Of a stretch of 64,000 nucleotides of DNA, positions 58,682 through 64,000 are shown one piece after another (position 1 is the stretch's first letter; the number at the start of each line of letters is the position of its first letter). The notes under the pieces are model-generated. The model was not told the DNA's origin and did no database searches. It worked only from the letters and a program-made list of their open reading frames with translations. A program made the position numbers and the translations under genes. The stretch lies in the NCBI GenBank assembly GCA_002256005.1, contig NKIQ01000001.1:1-64000 (forward strand). The letters run 5' to 3'. This DNA is from Alphaproteobacteria bacterium PA4 (GTDB lineage Bacteria > Pseudomonadota > Alphaproteobacteria > Sphingomonadales > Sphingomonadaceae).

Positions 58682-59506
58682 ATGGGGGACATGGCCAGCA
58701 CGGCACCTACAGCGACAGCAAGCCAGTCGATTGCGGCGGCGCTGGTTGCGGCGCGGCGTGCGGCGCGGCCGCTGCCCGCCTATCCCGGCACGCTGCCGGC
58801 CAGCCTTGCCGACGCCTATGCCATTCAGGATGACGCCTTGCGCGCCATGGGCGGCGATGTCGCCGGCTGGAAGGTCGGGCGCATCTGGCCGCCACACGAG
58901 CAGGATTATGGCAGCAACCGCCTCGCGGGGCCGATCCTCGCCCGCCGGGTCTTCACTGCCGACAGCGCCCCGGCCATGCCGGTCTTCCGCGGCGGCTTTG
59001 GTGCGGTGGAGGCGGAGTTCGTATTTCGGCTGGGCCATGTGCCGCTGGGACAACAGCGTTTCACCCTTGCCGAGGCCGCAGCGACGGTCGCTGCCGTGCA
59101 TGTCGGTATCGAGATTGCCAGCTCGCCGCTGGCGCAGATCAATGATCTTGGCCCCGCCGTGACGGTTTCGGATTTCGGCAACAACCATGGTCTTGTCATC
59201 GGTCCGGCCATCGCCGACTGGGCGAACGCCGACATCGATGCCTGGCCGATCACGCTCGCCATCGACGGAGTCACTGTCGGCAGCGGCCGGTCCGGCGACT
59301 TTCCGGATGGCACGCTCGGCTCGTTGCGTTTTCTGCTCGAATTGCTGGTCGCGCGCGGCATCGCGGTGCCGACCGGCACGTTGGTGTCGACCGGCGCCAT
59401 CACCGGCGTCCATCCGATCGCCGCCGGCCAATCGGCCAGCATGGACTTCGGTGGGCGCCATCGCATTGCCTGCCATATCACGGACGCCGTGCCGGACATC
59501 GCCTGA
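58682..59506 (+). CDS. 2-keto-4-pentenoate hydratase-like protein
   Basis: About 274 aa, MhpD/fumarylacetoacetase C-terminal superfamily. Signatures: AGWKVGRIWPPHEQDYGSN, AEFVFRLG (metal acid), HVGIEIASSPL and DFGNNHGLVIG. The start is ATG 58682, with ATG 58691 also possible. Such enzymes hydrate or dehydrate 2-keto acids. Within a uronate locus it may handle a 2-keto-deoxy acid from KDG-type intermediates or a related sugar acid. It lies upstream of the transporter and shares its direction. Confidence 0.8.
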   Translation: MGDMASTAPTATASQSIAAALVAARRAARPLPAYPGTLPASLADAYAIQDDALRAMGGDVAGWKVGRIWPPHEQDYGSNRLAGPILARRVFTADSAPAMPVFRGGFGAVEAEFVFRLGHVPLGQQRFTLAEAAATVAAVHVGIEIASSPLAQINDLGPAVTVSDFGNNHGLVIGPAIADWANADIDAWPITLAIDGVTVGSGRSGDFPDGTLGSLRFLLELLVARGIAVPTGTLVSTGAITGVHPIAAGQSASMDFGGRHRIACHITDAVPDIA

Positions 59507-59536
59507 CGCGGGCCGGCCTTCTTGGGGAGCCATGGA

Positions 59537-60814
59537 ATGACCAGCGCCGAAACGCCGGCTAGCAGCGCGCCGCCCATCGGGCGGTACCGCTGGGTCATCG
59601 TCGGTCTGTTGTTCGCGGCAACCGCGATCAACTATGTCGATCGCCAGATGATCGGCGTGTTGAAGCCGACGCTGGCCGCCGACCTCCACTGGTCGGAAAC
59701 CGATTTTGCCAACGTGATCTTCTTTTTTCAGCTCGCTTATGCCGTTGGCTATCTGGGCTTTGGCCGCGTCGTCGATGTCATCGGGGAACGGCTGGGCTAT
59801 GCCGTCGCCTTCACGATCTGGACGCTGGCGCATATGGCGCATGGCGGAGTCTACAGCGTCACCCAGTTCGCCATGGCGCGCTTTGGTCTCGGTATCGGTG
59901 AATCGGGCAATTTCCCGGCTGGCATCCGCGCCGTCACCGAATGGTTCCCGGCCCGCGAACGCGCCACCGCCATCGGCATCTTCAACGCCGGCGCCAATGT
60001 CGGCGCCATCATCACGCCATTGCTGGTGCCGGCGCTGACCATTGCCTATGGCTGGCGCTCCACCTTTGTCATCACCGGTGGCTTCAGTATCGCCTGGTTG
60101 ATTGCCTGGCTGATGATCTATCGCCGCCCCGCCGAAAAGCCCCAGGTCGGCGCCGCCGAGCGCGCCTATATTGCCGAGGACCCCGCCGATCCGATAACGC
60201 CGATGCCCTGGAAACGGCTGCTGCGCCGTCGCGAAACCTGGGCCTATGCGCTGGGCAAATTCTGCATCGATCCGATCTGGTGGTTCTTCCTGTTCTGGTT
60301 GCCCGGCTTTCTCGGCACCCGCTACCATCTCGATCTGGTCAGCTTCGGGCCGCCACTGGTCGCCATCTATCTGATGTCCGACGTCGGCAGCATCATCGGC
60401 GGCTGGTCGTCATCGCGGATGATCAAGGCCGGGCGCAGTGTCAATTTCGCCCGCAAGATGACGATGCTGGCCTGTGCCGTCGCCGTGCTGCCGGTCATGT
60501 TCTCGCAGACCATCGACAGCCTCTGGCTCAACGTCCTCATCATCGGCGTGGCGACCGCAGCGCATCAGGCCTTTTCGGCCAATCTCTACACATTGCCGTC
60601 CGATCTGTTTCCGCGCAGTGCCGTCGGCTCGGTGATCGGCATCGGTGGCACCGTCGGCGCCATCGGCGGCATGGCCATGGCGAAATATGCCGGCTTCATC
60701 CTCGATGGCATCGGCAGCTACACGCCACTGTTCGTCGTCGCCGGCTCGGCCTATTTCATCGCGCTGGCGCTGGTGCATTGGCTGAGCCCGCGATTGGCGC
60801 GCGCCGAGGTTTGA
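59537..60814 (+). CDS. ExuT-like hexuronate MFS transporter
   Basis: 425 aa with 12 predicted membrane helices, anion:cation symporter family. The first helix region RYRWVIVGLLFAATAINYVDRQ is typical of ExuT/GudP. Later GIGESGNFPAGIRAVTEWFP and GIFNAGANVGAIITP match the family loop motifs. The ATG at 59537 has GGGGAG upstream. It likely imports galacturonate or other uronates through the inner membrane for UxaC and the Kdu enzymes. Confidence 0.88.
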   Translation: MTSAETPASSAPPIGRYRWVIVGLLFAATAINYVDRQMIGVLKPTLAADLHWSETDFANVIFFFQLAYAVGYLGFGRVVDVIGERLGYAVAFTIWTLAHMAHGGVYSVTQFAMARFGLGIGESGNFPAGIRAVTEWFPARERATAIGIFNAGANVGAIITPLLVPALTIAYGWRSTFVITGGFSIAWLIAWLMIYRRPAEKPQVGAAERAYIAEDPADPITPMPWKRLLRRRETWAYALGKFCIDPIWWFFLFWLPGFLGTRYHLDLVSFGPPLVAIYLMSDVGSIIGGWSSSRMIKAGRSVNFARKMTMLACAVAVLPVMFSQTIDSLWLNVLIIGVATAAHQAFSANLYTLPSDLFPRSAVGSVIGIGGTVGAIGGMAMAKYAGFILDGIGSYTPLFVVAGSAYFIALALVHWLSPRLARAEV

Positions 60815-60830
60815 GTCTGAAAGAAGCCGC

Positions 60831-61583
60831 TCAGCCCCGCGTCGCCGCCACCACCGCCCGGGCCGAGTCTGTCAGCATCAGCAGGTCCGGCGTTACCGAG
60901 ACGATATCGCAGCCGGCGGCAATCATGCGCCGGGCATAGGCGGCGCCGGAGCAATAGATGCCGACGCGTTTGCCGGCGGCCTTGCAGCGGGCGATGATGT
61001 CGCTGATGGTGGCGATGAGCAGCGGATCGTCATTGTCGGGACGCGGCGACAGGCCGAGGGCGAGGGCCAGGTCGGACGGCCCGATGAAGATGCCGTCATA
61101 GCCGGGGACGGCGAGGATGGCGTCGAGATTGGCGAGGCCATCGCGGGTTTCGACCATGGCCAGCGACACCACCGAAGCGGATGCGGCGGCGAGATAATCG
61201 GGGCCGAAGCGGCGCTGCGGCCGGCGCGGGCCATAGGAACGGCTACCGCGTGGCGGATAATGCAGGGCGTCGGCAAAGGCCTGGGCTTCGGCGGCCGAAT
61301 TGATCATCGGCGCGATGATGCCATAGGCGCCGAAATCGAGCAGCCGCATGATCTCGGCGGCGTTGTTGGCGGCCACGCGCGCCAGCGGCTCCGCCCCGCC
61401 ATGCTCGATCGCCAGCAGCAGTGCCGGCGCGTCGTCAAGCGTGGCGGCACCGTGCTGCAGATCGACTAGCAGCCCGTCATAGCCGCAGCCGGCCAGCGCT
61501 TCGGCGGACAGGATGGACGGGATGTTCAGCCAGCCGATGATGGCGGCACCGCCAGCATTCCAGATAGCGCGGATGCGGTTCAT
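60831..61583 (-). CDS. HpcH/HpaI-type 2-keto-3-deoxy acid aldolase
   Basis: 250 aa class II pyruvate aldolase. GYDGLLVDLQHGAATLDDAP, AMVETRDGLANLDAI (metal Glu) and GIFIGPSDLALALGL (metal Asp) are the family's signature. It could cleave a 2-keto-3-deoxy sugar acid such as 2-keto-3-deoxyglucarate/KDG-like to pyruvate and an aldehyde. It starts at ATG 61583 (GGGAGAG upstream) and is divergent from a LacI regulator gene. No classic KDPG aldolase (Eda) is seen in the window. Confidence 0.88.
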   Translation of the reverse strand: MNRIRAIWNAGGAAIIGWLNIPSILSAEALAGCGYDGLLVDLQHGAATLDDAPALLLAIEHGGAEPLARVAANNAAEIMRLLDFGAYGIIAPMINSAAEAQAFADALHYPPRGSRSYGPRRPQRRFGPDYLAAASASVVSLAMVETRDGLANLDAILAVPGYDGIFIGPSDLALALGLSPRPDNDDPLLIATISDIIARCKAAGKRVGIYCSGAAYARRMIAAGCDIVSVTPDLLMLTDSARAVVAATRG

Positions 61584-61688
61584 TTGGCTCTCCCGATCGA
61601 CCTGTCTCTGCCGACACTTTTCGCGCTTGTCGATGATATTGCCACGGAAAGCATTGAGCCGCCCCGCCATGACCGATAAGGGCTGGTT

Positions 61689-62735
61689 ATGGCCAAGCAG
61701 CGTGACGAGCCGGGCAAGATGCAGGTGCCGCCACCGGTCGGTATCGCCAATGTCGCGCAACTCGCGGCGATCGCCGGCGTGTCGGCCTCTACCGTATCCC
61801 GCGCGCTTGCTGGCAATACCGCCATCAGTACCGCCACCCGCCAGCGCATCACCGCGCTCGCCGATGCCCATGGCTATCGCATCAACCAGCAGGCCCGCAA
61901 TCTGCGGCTGAAGCGCACCGAGGCCATCGGCGTCGTGCTGCCGTTGGGCCATGAAATCGGGCAGCATCTGTCCGATCCCTTCTTTATCGCCATGCTCGGT
62001 CATCTCGCCGATGCACTGGCCAATCGCGGCCATGATCTGCTGCTGTCGCGGGTGATTCCCACCGATGATGCATGGCTGGCGCGCATCCTCGCCTCCGGCC
62101 GCACCGATGGTACCATCGTCATTGGCCAGTCCAACCAGCTGGAGACGCTGGAACGTCTGGCCCTGGACGCGCCGGTGGTGGTGTGGGGGGCGAATCGCCC
62201 CGGCCAGCGCCATGTCAGCGTCGGGTCCGACAATCGCGCCGGCGGCCGGCTGGCCACCGAGCATCTGATTGCCCAGGGCCGCCGCCGGTTGCTGTTCCTC
62301 GGCAATACCGAGGCGCCGGAACTGGCCGAACGTCAGCAGGGCTTCGCCGGCGCATGCGCCGCCGCCAGCCTTGCGGGTGACAGCCTGCCGGTCAAGCTGA
62401 CCGCCGATGCGGCCTATGTCGCCATCCGCGATCATCTTGCCCGCCATCCGGCGCCGGATGGTATCGTCGCTGCCTCCGACATCATTGCCATGATGGCGAT
62501 CCGCGCGCTGACCGAAATCGGACTGCGCGTGCCGCAGGATGTCGCTGTTGTCGGTTATGACGATGTCGCGCTCGCCGCCCATACCGCGCCGCCGCTCACC
62601 ACCATTCGCCAGGATATCGCGCGCGGCGCCGCGGCACTCGTTGATCTGCTGTTCCGCAAGCTGGCCGGCGAACCTGTCGAGTCGCTGGTCATGGCACCGG
62701 AACTGGTCGTGCGCGCGTCGACGGCGGCCGTTTAG
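61689..62735 (+). CDS. LacI-family regulator, second copy
   Basis: 348 aa. The helix-turn-helix IANVAQLAAIAGVSASTVSRALAG is at about residues 19-42, then the standard sugar-binding core (TEAIGVVLPLG; FFIAMLGHLADALANRGHDLLLS; ending VVGYDDVALAAHTAPPLTTIRQD). It is divergent from the aldolase gene, with 105 nt between them, and probably controls it. Its TAG stop lies in the left arm of a two-way terminator. Effector unknown. Confidence 0.88.
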   Translation: MAKQRDEPGKMQVPPPVGIANVAQLAAIAGVSASTVSRALAGNTAISTATRQRITALADAHGYRINQQARNLRLKRTEAIGVVLPLGHEIGQHLSDPFFIAMLGHLADALANRGHDLLLSRVIPTDDAWLARILASGRTDGTIVIGQSNQLETLERLALDAPVVVWGANRPGQRHVSVGSDNRAGGRLATEHLIAQGRRRLLFLGNTEAPELAERQQGFAGACAAASLAGDSLPVKLTADAAYVAIRDHLARHPAPDGIVAASDIIAMMAIRALTEIGLRVPQDVAVVGYDDVALAAHTAPPLTTIRQDIARGAAALVDLLFRKLAGEPVESLVMAPELVVRASTAAV

Positions 62736-62767
62736 AGTCGATTGCAGTCGGACGGCAATCGACTCTA
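62733..62767. terminator. bidirectional terminator formed by both genes' stop codons
   Basis: A perfect 13-bp stem TAGAGTCGATTGC/GCAATCGACTCTA encloses a 9-nt loop. The left arm begins with the TAG stop of the LacI gene (62733-62735), and the right arm ends with the complement of the TAG stop of the MFS gene (62765-62767). On the plus strand GGCCTTTTT follows. Confidence 0.85.
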
Positions 62768-64000
62768 GGCCTTTTTCACCGCCAGCGTCGCGGCGGCTGC
62801 CACCAGCATCATGCCGCCCCCCAGCAACAGCACGTTCCGGGCATCGCCGCCCAGCAGGCTGTCATAGAACAGCGGCATGGTCAGGCTCTGGATCAGCATG
62901 GGGATGACGATGAACATGTTGAAGATGCCCATGTAAACGCCGGTGCGTTCGGGCGGGATGGCGTCGGCGAGCATGATGTACGGGCAACCCATCATGCCGG
63001 CCCAGCCCAATCCGATGCCAAGCATGGGAATGGCAAGGGCAAGCGGCGTTGCCATCTCAGGGATCGCCAGCATGGCGAGGCCGGAGGCGGTAAGGCAGAC
63101 GGCGTGCACCGGCCGCGCGCCATGACGGCGGGCAAAGGGCACCAGCGCAAAGGCGGCGAGAAACGCAACGAAGTTATAGGCCGCCCCGGCCTGGCCGGTG
63201 ATCAGCGCCGCCTCGCGGAATTCGGGTGTCGCCGCGCCGGTGGCGCCGAACAGCGAGCGGGCGAGCGCGAAGCTGATGAACTGCCAATAGCAGAACATCG
63301 CATACCATTGGAAAAACATGGCCACGGCGAGCTGGCGCATCGGCCGGGGCATCTCGCGCACCGCCAGCGCGATATCGCTGAGCGTGGTGCGGGCCGATAG
63401 CGGCTCGGCGCGCATCGCCGCGGTTTCGGCCGGCGTCAGCGGCAGTTCCGGCACACGCAGCACCGACCACAGGATGGTGGCGATCGACAGCACCGCGCCG
63501 ATGACAAAGGCGATATGCGTGGTCACCGGAATGTTGTTGCTGGCGACCGCGTCGCGGCTGATGCCGGCCCAGACCAGCAGCGACGGCGACAGATAGGCGA
63601 GCGTCTGGGCAAGCCCCGTGAAGGCACTTTGCGTGAGGAAGCCCAATGGTCGCTGCGGCGCGTCGAGCCGGTCGCTGACATAGGCGCGATAGGGCTCCAT
63701 GGTGATGTTGTTGGCCGCATCGAGGATCCAGAGCAGGCTGGCCGCCACCCACAGCGCCGGGCTGTAGGGCATGGCGAGCAGGCCGAGCGAGCAGAGGACG
63801 GCGCCGATGAGGAAATAGGGCGTGCGCCGACCCAGCCGTGTGACGGTGCGGTCGCTGAGCGCGCCGACCAGCGGCTGCACGATCAGCCCGGTCATCGGCC
63901 CGGCCAGCCAGAGCAGCGGCAGCGTCGCCTCATCAGCGCCGAGATAGGCGTAGATCGGGCCCATGTTGGCCTGTTGCAGACCGAAGCTGAATTGCAGGCC
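62765..64000 (-). CDS. SLC45-like MFS sugar transporter (5' end outside window)
   Basis: At least 411 aa, incomplete; the frame continues past the right edge, where the codons read [22 protein letters not shown]. This start, plus [21 protein letters not shown] and [18 protein letters not shown], is typical of the SLC45/sucrose-type MFS permeases common in alphaproteobacterial sugar loci. About ten helices are visible. It faces the LacI gene across a shared terminator. The sugar cannot be told. Confidence 0.88.
   Translation of the reverse strand, partial: GLQFSFGLQQANMGPIYAYLGADEATLPLLWLAGPMTGLIVQPLVGALSDRTVTRLGRRTPYFLIGAVLCSLGLLAMPYSPALWVAASLLWILDAANNITMEPYRAYVSDRLDAPQRPLGFLTQSAFTGLAQTLAYLSPSLLVWAGISRDAVASNNIPVTTHIAFVIGAVLSIATILWSVLRVPELPLTPAETAAMRAEPLSARTTLSDIALAVREMPRPMRQLAVAMFFQWYAMFCYWQFISFALARSLFGATGAATPEFREAALITGQAGAAYNFVAFLAAFALVPFARRHGARPVHAVCLTASGLAMLAIPEMATPLALAIPMLGIGLGWAGMMGCPYIMLADAIPPERTGVYMGIFNMFIVIPMLIQSLTMPLFYDSLLGGDARNVLLLGGGMMLVAAAATLAVKKA

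Overview
The window looks like chromosome from a high-GC alphaproteobacterium, most likely a sphingomonad. It has a GDH-180 type NAD-glutamate dehydrogenase, an FzlA-type cell-division protein, sphingomonad-style TonB receptor/SusC-free sugar loci, and G+C-rich codon use almost throughout. I could run no searches; all family calls come from reading motifs and overall sequence character.

Regions. (1) 1-4.1 kb: the end of an alpha/beta hydrolase gene, then decayed DNA holding a 5' tRNA fragment, a 20/21-nt repeat pair, a truncated ferredoxin-NADP reductase relic and tRNA-Thr(CGU) with its terminator. (2) 4.1-20.5 kb: core metabolism. This includes NAD-glutamate dehydrogenase, a REP-like palindrome, fzlA, and a gltD/DUF2059/DUF2059/gltB operon whose GltB appears to have lost the N-terminal cysteine nucleophile, followed by uppP and an NDUFA9-like gene. 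(3) 20.5-36.3 kb: a 15.7-kb genomic island inserted in the 3' end of tRNA-Leu(CAG), with attL/attR, paired arm-type repeats at both ends, a P4-type integrase, a 57-aa excisionase-like gene and a RepA-like ATPase. Its cargo reads as defence or nucleotide/ADP-ribose metabolism: dGTPase plus nucleotidyltransferase, a phosphatase-ADP-ribosylglycohydrolase fusion, a proteasome-like Ntn hydrolase, and a type IIG restriction-methylase with a small coupled partner. A dead C-terminal piece of a second integrase shows the island is composite.

(4) 36.3-41.8 kb: an unusual gene cluster. Four tightly overlapping genes (B12-type radical SAM, nitric oxide synthase oxygenase, a four-helix membrane protein, a family 2 glycosyltransferase) lie opposite an AcsF-like di-iron oxidative cyclase. 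A perfect FNR/Dnr-type palindrome sits in the shared promoter region. No photosynthesis genes are nearby, and I know of no described pathway with this set. I consider this the best candidate for an undescribed system in the window.

(5) 41.8-64 kb: a pectin/uronate catabolism locus. An exported pectate lyase, a TonB receptor, a GH43 enzyme and esterases release and import oligouronides. KduI, KduD, KdgK, UxaC, a UxuB-type reductase, UxaA and an ExuT-like transporter take them to 2-keto-3-deoxygluconate and its phosphate. A shared operator, TGACACCGGTTACCA or its reverse complement, occurs in at least five promoter regions and is the likely target of the LacI-family regulator encoded inside the locus. 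A second LacI regulator with a divergent HpcH/HpaI aldolase, and an incomplete SLC45-like MFS transporter, close the window.
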